The notes beneath the pieces were generated by a model, which ran no database searches, was not told the origin of the DNA, and was given only the letters and a program-made list of their open reading frames with translations. 64,000 bases of DNA from Raphanus sativus (lineage: Eukaryota > Streptophyta > Magnoliopsida > Brassicales > Brassicaceae): the NCBI RefSeq assembly GCF_000801105.2, contig NC_079514.1, positions 27,800,227 to 27,864,226 of the forward strand. The letters are read 5' to 3'. Positions within the stretch are counted from its first letter, which is position 1. The number at the start of each line of letters is the position of its first letter. This document shows positions 54,793 to 64,000 of this stretch, piece after piece. Position numbers and translations under genes: made by a program.

Positions 54793-55189
54793 AGTGTCCG
54801 AATTGGATAGTGACGCAAGCAGGGACGGTGCGGCCGCGGGGGTGATATTTTACGTTTAATACGTTTTTAATAAAAATAGATACTCATCAAATATATTAAC
54901 ATAGTTTATTTATTAGTCTGTCTTTTTTTTTTTTCAAATAATTTATCTAATAACAACATTTTTTTTTATGGAAACTTAATAACAACATTATTTTCAGCAT
55001 ATATTTATATTTTCTTATAACATTAATAAAAGTAAATATTCGATCTGTCTTAGAATACTTGCGAAGAAGACCTCGTCGTCGGGCCTCGATCAGTCTTTAG
55101 AATCTTGCGAAGACCTCGCCGTCGCGGACGAGGAGGTTGTGACGCAGTCCACAGGTACAAATCACCGAGAACATCTTCTGACCGTCGGC
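54793..55189. other. Interrupted host sequence left of the gypsy LTR (unit A)
   Basis: AT-rich, then the GC-richer part 55060-55189 which continues the unidentified minus-strand ORF of 60062-60447 when the gypsy element is removed. Repeated at 56918-57314 in unit B. Confidence 0.5.
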
Positions 55190-56677
55190 TGAGACGGGAA
55201 CAAGGATGATAAATAGATAAATTCCCGAACTAGAAATCTTTCTTGCAGATTCGAAGTAAGGGGATACAAAGACCTAGAAGATGATCGTAGTTATTGAAAG
55301 ATCAACTTAGAGGAACTGAGCTCGGTTTGCTTAAGTTCAATGGAACTTTACGCTAGATAGTTGCAGAGAGAATTAGGTTTTGAAGAAAGTAATTATATTA
55401 TTGATTGTCTTAAAACGTTGCCATGAGGCTTACAATATATAGCGGGTGAAACCGACTATTAAAACGGAAAGAGATAAATATGGAAAACTAACATAATAAT
55501 TAGATAATGATGAAAATCTAAAACCAGTTGTGAAACTCGCAAGACTCGTGACTCGTAAGAACTCGTATGACTCGTGACTCGACTCGTATGACCCGACTCG
55601 TCGTATGACTCGTGACGTCCTGTCACAATACTCCCTCCTTGAAATCATACTTGTCCTCAAGTATGGAAATCTCGAAATGCGGCAGTGTCGGAGATAAGTG
55701 TTGCAGGTCAGTGCGCAACTTCAGTTTTTGCAGTGTTTGGTCGGTAGCTAGTGAAAAGCTTGTGCCAGGAAGAGAAGGCATGTGGATCGGTGGTGGTTGT
55801 TGAGGTGGTATGGTTTTGTCGGTCTCCTGTAAGTGCAGCATAGCAATTTGTGGTTCTTGAAAGCTTTGCTTACTGCCTCCGGTGATGATTTTGAAGCTGT
55901 TCGGTGCTGTTCCTCTAAGGACATGTTTCAGACCTTGAAATTTAAACTCCATTCGTAGGTGCAGAAAGTCCCATAAGATAGGTCCCAAAGTGGAGAGCCA
56001 TTCCACGCCCAGTACTAGATCACTACAGCCCAATGGTAGTGTTCTTATTTCGGTTTTGAATTCGTAACCCTGCATCTTCCACTTGAAATTACTGCATTTG
56101 TACTGAGTAATCAAGTCGCCACCTGCTGCAACAACTGAGGCTGGTTTGATTGGCGTCAAATAGCAACCCAATCCCTTAGCGATTTGTAGATCGAGAAAGT
56201 TATTTGTGCTGCCAGGGTCGATTAATATGTGAAGTTTCCGCTTTCCGTATCGACCAATTAAACGCATACAGTTAAATGCCGAGGAGCCATTTAAAGCATG
56301 TATAGAGATAGTAGGGACCTTGACATCTTTATCCTTGATGGTTGTTTCTCGTATTTGTTCTTTCAACGCGATTTCTTCATCGAACTCTGTCGGATCAGCT
56401 TCCAGGAACAAGAACTCAGAACGCCGGTGCGTAAGCTGATGACCAGGAGTGAACGGTTCCTCACAATACATACACAGACCCTTACGTTTTCTTTCCTGCA
56501 TCTCTTCGAAAGAAACGCGTTTCTGAGGTGTGTTAGAGAGGAGTGGTTTGTTGCTTTGAGCTCCCATGGTGTTAGGTAATGCTGGTGTGTTTGTGGCGTG
56601 TTGAGTTTTGTATAGAGACGATGAAATTTTCTCCTGGTAGGGGTTGAAAGAAGAGCGAGATGGCTTTGCTGGAGTTT
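55190..56677 (-). mobile_element. Partial duplicate of gypsy element (LTR plus protease part)
   Basis: LTR 55190-55627 and the protease ORF 56567-55623 are copies of 57315-57752 and 58692-57748. Cut at TTTAG at the duplication junction; lacks gag and the other LTR. Confidence 0.9.
55623..56567 (-). pseudogene. Zinc-knuckle/protease ORF, duplicate copy
   Basis: Same 314-residue frame as 58692-57748: CMYCEEPFTPGH knuckle-like start, ILIDPGSTNNFLD protease motif, GVEWLSTLGPI. Without the rest of gag it cannot serve a complete element. Confidence 0.85.
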
Positions 56678-57309
56678 AGACAGATGTCAAACCGAATCAA
56701 ACCAATTTCCTACATAGCGTTTATATAAGCACCACATCAGCAATTAAACCGAAATTGATTCATGTTATGTAGTAATTGACCAGATTGGAAAAGTTCATGT
56801 GAGAATTTTAAAATAAAAATTAGTTCATGGTGCTTTTAGCTTGATCCAATAGTTGGTGTATGAATACAATGAAGACGTTAAGTTCATGGTGGAATTGGCC
56901 GTTTTCCCCTCATGTACTAGTGTCCGAATTGGATAGTGACGCAAGCAGGGACGGTGCGGCCGCGGGGGTGATATTTTACGTTTAATACGTTTTTAATAAA
57001 AATAGATACTCATCAAATATATTAACATAGTTTATTTATTAGTCTGTCTTTTTTTTTTTCAAATAATTTATCTAATAACAACATTTTTTTTTATGGAAAC
57101 TTAATAACAACATTATTTTCAGCATATATTTATATTTTCTTATAACATTAATAAAAGTAAATATTCGATCTGTCTTAGAATACTTGCGAAGAAGACCTCG
57201 TCGTCGGGCCTCGATCAGTCTTTAGAATCTTGCGAAGACCTCGCCGTCGCGGACGAGGAGGTTGTGACGCAGTCCACAGGTACAAATCACCGAGAACATC
57301 TTCTGACCG

Positions 57310-57314
57310 TCGGC
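57310..57314. repeat. TSD TCGGC left copy (gypsy element)
   Basis: TCGGC also at 60062-60066. Confidence 0.88.
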
Positions 57315-57752
57315 TGAGACGGGAACAAGGATGATAAATAGATAAATTCCCGAACTAGAAATCTTTCTTGCAGATTCGAAGTAAGGGGATACACAGACCT
57401 AGAAGATGATCGTAGTTATTGAAAGATCAACTTAGAGGAACTGAGCTCGGTTTGCTTAAGTTCAATGGAACTTTACGCTAGATAGTTGCAGAGAGAATTA
57501 GGTTTTGAAGAAAGTAATTATATTATTGATTGTCTTAAAACGTTGCCATGAGGCTTACAATATATAGCGGGTGAAACCGACTATTAAAACGGAAAGAGAT
57601 AAATATGGAAAACTAACATAATAATTAGATAATGATGAAAATCTAAAACCAGTTGTGAAACTCGCAAGACTCGTGACTCGTAAGAACTCGTACGACTCGT
57701 GACTCGACTCGTATGACCCGACTCGTCGTATGACTCGTGACGTCCTGTCACA
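57315..57752 (-). repeat. 3' LTR of gypsy element
   Basis: 438 bp; contains ACTCGT-rich repeats (57669-57745: GACTCGTGACTCGTAAGAAC etc.). Confidence 0.93.
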
Positions 57753-58692
57753 ATACTCCCTCCTTGAAATCATACTTGTCCTCAAGTATGGAAATCTCGA
57801 AATGCGGCAGTGTCGGAGATAAGTGTTGCAGGTCAGTGCGCAACTTCAGTTTTTGCAGTGTTTGGTCGGTAGCTAGTGAAAAGCTTGTGCCAGGAAGAGA
57901 AGGCATGTGGATCGGTGGTGGTTGTTGAGGTGGTATGGTTTTGTCGGTCTCCTGTAAGTGCAGCATAGCAATTTGTGGTTCTTGAAAGCTTTGCTTACTG
58001 CCTCCGGTGATGATTTTGAAGCTGTTCGGTGCTGTTCCTCTAAGGACATGTTTCAGACCTTGAAATTTAAACTCCATTCGTAGGTGCAGAAAGTCCCATA
58101 AGATAGGTCCCAAAGTGGAGAGCCATTCCACGCCCAGTACTAGATCACTACAGCCCAATGGTAGTGTTCTTATTTCGGTTTTGAATTCGTAACCCTGCAT
58201 CTTCCACTTGAAATTACTGCATTTGTACTGAGTAATCAAGTCGCCACCTGCTGCAACAACTGAGGCTGGTTTGATTGGCGTCAAATAGCAACCCAATCCC
58301 TTAGCGATTTGTAGATCGAGAAAGTTATTTGTGCTGCCAGGGTCGATTAATATGTGAAGTTTCCGCTTTCCGTATCGACCAATTAAACGCATACAGTTAA
58401 ATGCCGAGGAGCCATTTAAAGCATGTATAGAGATAGTAGGGACCTTGACATCTTTATCCTTGATGGTTGTTTCTCGTATTTGTTCTTTCAACGCGATTTC
58501 TTCATCGAACTCTGTCGGATCAGCTTCCAGGAACAAGAACTCAGAACGCCGGTGCGTAAGCTGATGACCAGGAGTGAACGGTTCCTCACAATACATACAC
58601 AGACCCTTACGTTTTCTTTCCTGCATCTCTTCGAAAGAAACGCGTTTCTGAGGTGTGTTAGAGAGGAGTGGTTTGTTGCTTTGAGCTCCCAT
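57748..58692 (-). CDS. Zinc-knuckle plus aspartic protease ORF
   Basis: Open for 314 residues from ATG 58692. Begins with KRKGLCMYCEEPFTPGHQLT, a gypsy-type knuckle in which the usual last Cys is absent, then the retropepsin motif LIDPGSTNNFLD (Asp at about residue 130) and GCSDLVLGVEWL. It overlaps gag by about 205 nt in another frame, so expression would need frameshifting or a separate start. The last residues FKEGVL run into the PPT/LTR, which shows the deletion of the RT/integrase part. Confidence 0.7.
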   Translation of the reverse strand: MGAQSNKPLLSNTPQKRVSFEEMQERKRKGLCMYCEEPFTPGHQLTHRRSEFLFLEADPTEFDEEIALKEQIRETTIKDKDVKVPTISIHALNGSSAFNCMRLIGRYGKRKLHILIDPGSTNNFLDLQIAKGLGCYLTPIKPASVVAAGGDLITQYKCSNFKWKMQGYEFKTEIRTLPLGCSDLVLGVEWLSTLGPILWDFLHLRMEFKFQGLKHVLRGTAPNSFKIITGGSKQSFQEPQIAMLHLQETDKTIPPQQPPPIHMPSLPGTSFSLATDQTLQKLKLRTDLQHLSPTLPHFEISILEDKYDFKEGVL

Positions 58693-59588
58693 GGTGTTAG
58701 GTAATGCTGGTGTGTTTGTGGCGTGTTGAGTTTTGTATGGAGACGATGAATTTTTCTCCTGGTAGGGGTTGAAAGAAGAGCGAGATGGCTTTGCTGGAGT
58801 TTAGCAATTCGTGCTGCGGCAGGGACGGTAGTTACGTTGAACTGTCGAACATGGAGGGCGAGGTGTTGGTTCATGTTGGTTAAGAAGATGCTCAGCGCGT
58901 GTTCAGTAGGAAGTGTGATCCTAGTTATGGCACTATCGAACTTCTCCAAGTACACATCAACAGAGTCGTTTCCCTGTTTCAAGCTGACTAACTCCGATAG
59001 AGGATCATCGAAAAGCTCGCTAAAGCGTTCCGAAACGGCAGCAACATACTCCGGCCATAATGGGAATTGGTTGTAACGATTTGCGATGTAGGAGTGGTGC
59101 CACTGGAGAGCTTTGCCAGTCATGTGAAGAGAAGCGAGGCGAACCTTTAGTTCCGGTGGAGTACCATCGATGGAGAAGAATTGTTCACAGCGGTAAATCC
59201 ATTCTCTGAGTTCAGAACCGTCGAACATCAGAAAACCGATTTTCGTCAGTCGTGATGATAAGCTATGATGGGTGGGTGGGTTGTTGTTGTTGGCGACATT
59301 AGTGGGTGTTGGTTTTGATGTGTTGTGCTCTGGATTGAAACGGTCTGGTGGATCCTTGGTTTGAGGCGTTCCGTCGGTAACTTCGGAAGTTGCTTCGGCT
59401 TGTTTCCCTTCACGTTGTGTAGAAGGAGATGGAGCATTAGCGAAGTACTTTTCTATGAGTGCTTCGAGTTTGCCGATTTTGCTGTCGAGTTCCTTGCGGA
59501 TCTCTTCTGTTTGTTGGGTCTGCGACAAACGTAGCTCGTCAATTTGTTTGCTCATCTCGGTTAAAGCGGTGGTTGCTCTTGTATCCAT
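58488..59588 (-). CDS. Gypsy gag (capsid) ORF
   Basis: ATG 59588, 36 bp after the PBS. Coiled-coil N-terminus (EMSKQIDELRLSQTQQTEEI), Pro/Asn-rich linker, then the capsid core LMFDGSELREWIYRCEQFFS, KALQWHHSYIANR, GNDSVDVYLEKFDSAIT. The last about 68 residues overlap the knuckle/protease ORF in a different frame, and are probably read past the real frame-change point. Forms particles for the retroelement. Confidence 0.8.
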   Translation of the reverse strand: MDTRATTALTEMSKQIDELRLSQTQQTEEIRKELDSKIGKLEALIEKYFANAPSPSTQREGKQAEATSEVTDGTPQTKDPPDRFNPEHNTSKPTPTNVANNNNPPTHHSLSSRLTKIGFLMFDGSELREWIYRCEQFFSIDGTPPELKVRLASLHMTGKALQWHHSYIANRYNQFPLWPEYVAAVSERFSELFDDPLSELVSLKQGNDSVDVYLEKFDSAITRITLPTEHALSIFLTNMNQHLALHVRQFNVTTVPAAARIAKLQQSHLALLSTPTRRKIHRLHTKLNTPQTHQHYLTPWELKATNHSSLTHLRNAFLSKRCRKENVRVCVCIVRNRSLLVISLRTGVLSSCSWKLIRQSSMKKSR

Positions 59589-59610
59589 AGCTCGGTCCGG
59601 AGGAGTTTAT

Positions 59611-59623
59611 GCTCTGATACCAA
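59611..59623 (-). other. PBS of gypsy element
   Basis: The minus strand reads TTGGTATCAGAGC directly after the 5' LTR: complement of the initiator-Met tRNA 3' end. Confidence 0.85.
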
Positions 59624-60061
59624 TGAGACGGGAACAAGGATGATAAATAGATAAATTCCCGAACTAGAAATCTTTCTTGCAGATTCGAAGTAAGGGGATA
59701 CACAGACCTAGAAGATGATCGTAGTTATTGAAAGATCAACTTAGAGGAACTGAGCTCGGTTTGCTTAAGTTCAATGGAACTTTACGCTAGATAGTTGCAG
59801 AGAGAATTAGGTTTTGAAGAAAGTAATTATATTATTGATTGTCTTAAAACGTTGCCATGAGGCTTACAATATATAGCGGGTGAAACCGACTATTAAAACG
59901 GAAAGAGATAAATATGGAAAACTAACATAATAATTAGATAATGATGAAAATCTAAAACCAGTTGTGAAACTCGCAAGACTCGTGACTCGTAAGAACTCGT
60001 ACGACTCGTGACTCGACTCGTATGACCCGACTCGTCGTATGACTCGTGACGTCCTGTCACA
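59624..60061 (-). repeat. 5' LTR of gypsy element
   Basis: 438 bp, nearly identical to 57315-57752. Confidence 0.93.
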
Positions 60062-60447
60062 TCGGCTTGAGTTTCCGTGGAGAGGAAGGTAGCGGCGGCA
60101 GTGTGAGAATATGTGGCTGGGGGCGGCTGCGGAGAGGCGACAGATGGAGGGGTGGAATGGATGGAAGACGGTGTGTTGCTCATCGGACTTGGCATCTGGG
60201 TAGGAGTTGAACGGATGGAAGACGGTGTGTAGCTCATCGGACTCGGCGAGGAAGAAACTCCAGATCTTACGGAGACCGGAGGGGAAGCGTCCATAAGACT
60301 GGGGGAGGAAGAAGATCCCGATCCTACGGAGACTGGGGGAGATGCCTCCATGGGACTGGGAGAGCTTTGGGAACCTTTGACTGATCGACTCATTTCCACA
60401 GTTTCTAGGTTTGTTTTTCTTTGTATTTCACTTAATTCCTCTTTCAT
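60062..60447 (-). pseudogene. Ser/Pro-rich ORF interrupted by the gypsy element, unidentified
   Basis: ATG 60447; LSEIQRKTNLETVEMSRSVK followed by repeats of SPSPMEASPPVSVGSG and SPMSNTPSSIHSTP type, low-complexity and probably disordered. It runs into the LTR at STETQAD; with the element and one TCGGC removed the frame continues at 57309 downward as GQKMFSVICTCGLRHN for about 25 residues to a TAA. A TATATATATA run upstream (60466-60475) could be its TATA box. I do not know the protein. Confidence 0.5.
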
Positions 60448-60479
60448 TGCCCTCGTTCGTCATGTATATATATATACTA

Positions 60480-61914
60480 CTCTGAAGGCAGCTTAGAGAA
60501 AGGTTGGTCTGGCACGAGACTGTTAGTTAGTGAGGACCGTTTGCTGAACAACTTAGCCTCTTTCCAGAAATGTTTATGTTCCTTGTTTGTCAGGTGTGAA
60601 ACTGGATATTTCAAATCCAATTGCTTTCATACTTGTTTTCTTGCAGTCCGCGTTACTTGCTTTGGCATCTGATCGATTGAAACACCTTGCTTCCCCCCTA
60701 CTGGCAATTTAGGCTTGTGCCTAACTCTTATTGTTGGCTGCTGTTCTTCATTGTATTACTACATTGTTGTTTAGTCGTCTAATAGATTCCTTTGGACTGA
60801 ATCAGAACAACAGACACTGTACGTAAAAGCTTCATTGTATTCGTACATTCTGTGTTTTTTTCTTTTTTTTTTTGTTTCTCAACTGTCATTTTACTTGTTG
60901 TAGATAGAGATGGCTTGTTAGATGGAGAGAGACAAGCAGCGTGGATATTGAGTATGTATCTGAAAACAATTCTCAGGCAAGACATTATTTGGATGCTTCG
61001 GTGTGGAGACAAACACAGGGTAGGTTGTTGGTAGAATGTCTCTAGATACTGTTATTTTAAGATGATCAAAATTTTAGTTACTTTTATTCTTAAAACATAG
61101 AATACATTTGAAAACTTTAATATTTTTATTTTTATTTTAGACATTTTTGAAGTTTTGTTTGAAAATTATTAATATTTTTTAATTAAAGTGAGAATAGTTT
61201 GAATACTAAAATGAGTATGGTTTTATAAAAATTAACTGTATTAAAAGGAGAAAATTTAAACTGGATAACAAAAAAGTTTAGGTATTAAAAATCTTAACAA
61301 AATTTAATTGATGTATTTTTATGGAATTTTTCTTTATTTTTATAGTACAATGTTGTTATTTTCATTGTATAGTGTTTATATATATAATTTATTGGCTATT
61401 ATTGAATTATTATGTTACTTAAATACATGATATAACTATTATTTAGGAAATATAAATAAAATAATTTTTTAATTTAATTCGTTATTGATTGAAATGTTTT
61501 TGTAGTATCTAAACCTGAAAAAATAGTTGCTACTTCTTTGTTGTTTTTATTAATTATTTAAAATTTTCAATTATTTAAGCTATCTAAATAATTTGAAAGA
61601 AAAATGTTAAGGATTTATTAAAAAAAGAAAAAATAATGGTGTTATGTTGTTTGGACACAAAGTTAATCATAGTGTTGTTTGGAAACATGAATAGTATAAA
61701 TAAATGAATATAGTGATTTAAACTAGATTTAACTATAAAGTATAAATGTGTATTTAATTTAAAATTTTACAAGATAAAAAGAAATATTATGTCTAAAAGG
61801 ATCATCCCATATTTCCAAACTAAATGCAAACTCATTAAACGGCTGAGATTAACCAGAAAAGACAATACTAAATCATCTGAACTGCAAAAAAAAGAAAATT
61901 GACAGGGAGGTAGT
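60480..61914. other. AT-rich intergenic sequence
   Basis: 60650-60710 (ALLALASDRLKHLASPLLAI) and 60903-61020 (DGLLDGERQAAWILSMYLKT) look like short coding remnants with AG/GT borders but are unidentified. 61060-61870 is very AT-rich with no feature. Confidence 0.5.
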
Positions 61915-61925
61915 CGATCACAAGC
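61915..61925. repeat. 11-bp TSD left copy (retroposon)
   Basis: CGATCACAAGC, repeated at 63870-63880. Confidence 0.7.
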
Positions 61926-63869
61926 CAAAGAAGCTCACTGAAAGTTAGAGAGAGAAAGTTAGAGAGAGAAAGTAGATCCGGCGAACGGTCGGCGCGTGAG
62001 CGTCTGTGCCGTCGTCGGAGTCCCTCAAGTGACCGTAAAAGTTCCGGTTTTCCGCTTTTCTCTCGTTTCCTCTTCTCTCAGCCTTACATGAGTTCTGGAA
62101 CAAGTCTTCCCGTGGCGGATCTGGCTCTGGAGTAAAGGTGCGGTCGTTGTTGAGGTTTGGCGCGGTGAAGCTTCTTCTATTGCTAGTTGGTGTTTTGTCT
62201 CTGAGAGGCGGAGGTTACTACAGTTTCGTCGCCGTCGGTTCTTGTTCCCGAGAGGTGGAGGCTTCGTTAGCTCCGCCGGAAGGTAAAGTGATAGACCCCG
62301 GCCCAAGGATCAGTACATGGAACCAGCTCAGCATGGAGTTCAGGACGTTCTGAACATTTCAACCGAGGTTCATGATTTTCACCATACTGGACAGACTGAC
62401 CGGACACTGTACTGGACCGTCCCGCATGCATCTGGAAGGGAGCTTTGGCTGGAACCATGGCCAGATGACCGATTTTACCGTACTGGATTTTGTCTTCCCC
62501 ATACTGATCTCCATTTCATGATGAACGGTCGAGACAGAATCCAAAACGAACGCACCAATTCTTCTCCAGTTCATAGCATCCCATTTCAGTACTGTACCGC
62601 GCGTACCGCCCGTACGACCAGTTTGGAGCTTCACCAAAACCCACGACCAGACGATCGAATCTCCCGAACTGGATCTCGGCTTTCCCGTACTGTTTGTCAT
62701 TTTAAGAAGATTGGTCGTGGCAGAATTGGATTTGGTCGAGTGGATTTGAAGTTAGACCACGACACTTCATTTCTGGCCACTTTGGACTGTCCTGCGTGTG
62801 TACTGGTCCAGTCCGCAGTTCATGCTTCAGGTTCATTGAACCTGGACAGAAGAATTTGAAGGGTTCAACTGCAGTCAAACTCAATTTTCGTGCCTTGACC
62901 AGATCTGGTCAAATTTGCATTTTCTATGTATTGTTTTCATCATTTTCTTTTATTTCTTTTGACTAGAAACACTATATAATGTAACCCTTTGTCATTGCAA
63001 TACCATCAACGAAATTTCTATTTTTATTTGAGTTTTTACTCTCTGTTCTTTGCTTAGAACACTTTAGTTTCTTTGGTGTGGTTAGCTCCAAACAAACGCC
63101 TCTTTCTAGTTGGACCGGTGCGTCATATCCGGCAACTGATTGAGTTTGCTTCCTTGTTGGACCTGTGAGTCATATCAGGCAACAATCAAGCACCCCGGCA
63201 GTATCATTGGGTCCTTCCGCAACCCATTGTGTCGTCAAACAATCCATCAGTTCTCTTCGGAGTTCATATCCTTTCGTACCGGTAGAGTGATCAGATTTAG
63301 GGTGTATCATAAAGGCTCCTTCAGTCTTATGTTGTCGGCTCTAGTTGGACTAGTTCTTTGGATTTTGGGAGTCCTTTGTGGCTCGTATGTGGTTCGTGGT
63401 TCTTCGGTTTGTGCGCTTTTGTTTGTTGTCGGTTTGAAATCGGATTAGATCTCGAGTTGATCGATGAAGCTCTCGGAATAAAGTGAAAGCGTTGAAGAAA
63501 AGTGGTGGTTTCATTGGAGGCTCTTTGGCTTTCTGAGCTTCGACGAAACGAGAGTGTGGTGGTTTAGGTCCGGTGATGTCTCAGAGCGGTGTCGGTCGGG
63601 TTGAGACGGAAGTGACGTGTGTTGTTCTGATGGCCATGATTCTTACACATGTCCGGTGTCCTCGACGAGTGGACATGCGGAGGATGCTCGGTCCTTTCCG
63701 GTTTGGGCCCAAGGCCAATTAATCTTGGTTGGGCTTTTGGGTATGTGGGTTTCAGTTTGTTTTTTTGTTGCGTTTGATGTTTGGGCTTCGGCTTTGTAAT
63801 TCGACTTTGTAATTGGGCTGGGCCCTTTGATCTTTGATATTAAAAACAAATCCTTGACGGAAAAAAAGA
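61926..63869 (+). mobile_element. Retroposon-like insertion of 1.94 kb without RT
   Basis: Flanked by 11-bp CGATCACAAGC; the 3' end has a short A-tail (GGAAAAAAAGA). The 5' 150 bp are GC-rich and CG-rich like LINE 5' regions. Contains an ORF 62317-62859 without known domain, and repeated phrases TTGGACC(G/T)GTG(C/A)GTCATATC(C/A)GGCAAC at 63111 and 63157. It could be a Sadhu-like or LINE-derived non-autonomous retroposon; the family is not certain. Confidence 0.55.
62317..62859 (+). CDS. ORF of 180 aa in the retroposon, unknown
   Basis: It contains two diverged repeats: WLEPWPDDRFYRTGFCLPHT...FMMNGRDRI and LHQNPRPDDRISRTGSRLSR...FKKIGRGRI, about 180 bp apart. No domain recognised; it may not be translated. 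Confidence 0.3.
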   Translation: MEPAQHGVQDVLNISTEVHDFHHTGQTDRTLYWTVPHASGRELWLEPWPDDRFYRTGFCLPHTDLHFMMNGRDRIQNERTNSSPVHSIPFQYCTARTARTTSLELHQNPRPDDRISRTGSRLSRTVCHFKKIGRGRIGFGRVDLKLDHDTSFLATLDCPACVLVQSAVHASGSLNLDRRI

Positions 63870-63880
63870 CGATCACAAGC

Positions 63881-64000
63881 TATGACCAATAACGTAATGC
63901 AAGTATTGGAGGTAGATGATCTCAAGCCATGGCCAATCTATCTAGAAAAAATGGCAAAGCTGAATGAACATTTAACAATATCAAAAGATAAACACTTCCC
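63881..64000. other. Right flank, no feature
   Basis: GATGATCTCAAGCCATGGCCAATC (63916 on) partly repeats the TSD-flank GACGATCACAAGCTATGACCAAT (63868 on). Confidence 0.5.

Larger units (their letters stand above)
54552..58803. repeat. Tandem segmental duplication, 2126-bp unit x 2
   Basis: Unit A 54552-56677, unit B 56678-58802/3. Junctions share TTTAG (54549-54553, 56675-56679, about 58800-58804). Only a few differences are seen (AAAGACC/ACAGACC near 55280/57404; one T in a T-run near 54925; TATGACT/TACGACT near 55567/57692). The unit holds the right half of the MITE, spacer, one LTR and part of a gypsy interior. Confidence 0.93.
57315..60061 (-). mobile_element. Non-autonomous Ty3/gypsy element with gag and protease only
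   Basis: LTRs 57315-57752 and 59624-60061 (438 bp, TGAGACGGG...CTGTCACA on plus). On the minus strand the right LTR is the 5' LTR, followed by PBS TTGGTATCAGAGCATAAAC (59623 down), gag, protease, then directly the purine tract AAGGAGGGAGTAT and the 3' LTR. RT, RNase H and integrase are absent. Flanked by TCGGC. It would depend on enzymes from another element. Confidence 0.92.

Noticed and set aside
55612..55803. Short plus-strand frames duplicated at 57737
   Set aside because: Antisense shadows of the protease ORF.

Overview
The window is a plant nuclear segment, most likely Brassicaceae and probably repeat-rich (pericentromeric-like) chromatin. The evidence is GT-AG introns of about 80-110 bp, plant-specific transposon families (LINE with DUF4283/CCHC ORF1, hAT, Tat-type Ty3/gypsy, MULEs with SWIM/CCHC tails, DUF1985-Ulp1 genes, TRIMs) and AT-rich spacers. 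It is an assembled contig with a 100-N scaffold gap (10785-10884). I see no clearly intact ordinary single-copy gene; almost everything is transposon-derived and nested.

Layout. 1-5362: plus-strand LINE with ORF1/ORF2, many stops and frameshifts. 5391-10613: complete hAT element (13-bp perfect TIRs, 8-bp TSD) with a three-exon transposase carrying one stop, and an upstream modular non-coding region containing two co-varying hairpins. 11309-27374: a MULE with 9-bp TSD that carries captured gene fragments (ARM-repeat gene, F-box/LRR gene, LINE piece, MULE piece). It is split by a complete Tat-type LTR retrotransposon (11723-23494, 5-bp TSD, 518-bp LTRs with one difference) that contains broken gag-pol and a spliced antisense gene with its own TATA box. 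27516-28978: tandem TRIM array (LTR-int-LTR-int-LTR) ending in a foreign 212-bp palindromic module, all inside a 5-bp TSD. 29.6-30.5 kb: weak RPA1-like OB-fold exon on the minus strand.

31.3-46.4 kb: two related MULEs of the type that carries Ulp1 genes. The first (about 31.3-34.2 kb) is a deletion derivative whose middle is a field of degenerate TGTACAC/CACGTG words. The second (about 35.0-46.4 kb) has a plus-strand mudrA-like transposase (split by a 1256-bp solo LTR and by scrambled filler), a GRF zinc-finger/TM ORF, and a convergent minus-strand DUF1985 + Ulp1 protease gene. 46.8-51.6 kb: two further minus-strand MULE transposase relics. 54101-54782: MULE-type MITE with long TIRs. 54552-58803: a recent 2126-bp tandem duplication (5-bp microhomology). 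It copied half of the MITE and one end of a minus-strand gypsy element; the complete copy of that element (57315-60061, TSD TCGGC) retains gag and protease only and interrupts an unidentified Ser/Pro-rich ORF. 61926-63869: a retroposon-like insertion with 11-bp TSD.

The most unusual items are the modular hAT region with two hairpins that differ in sequence on both arms but keep pairing, the gene-capturing MULE, the antisense spliced gene in the Tat element, the chimeric TRIM array, and the paired Ulp1-MULEs. Functions are inferred from recognised protein motifs; no database search was possible.
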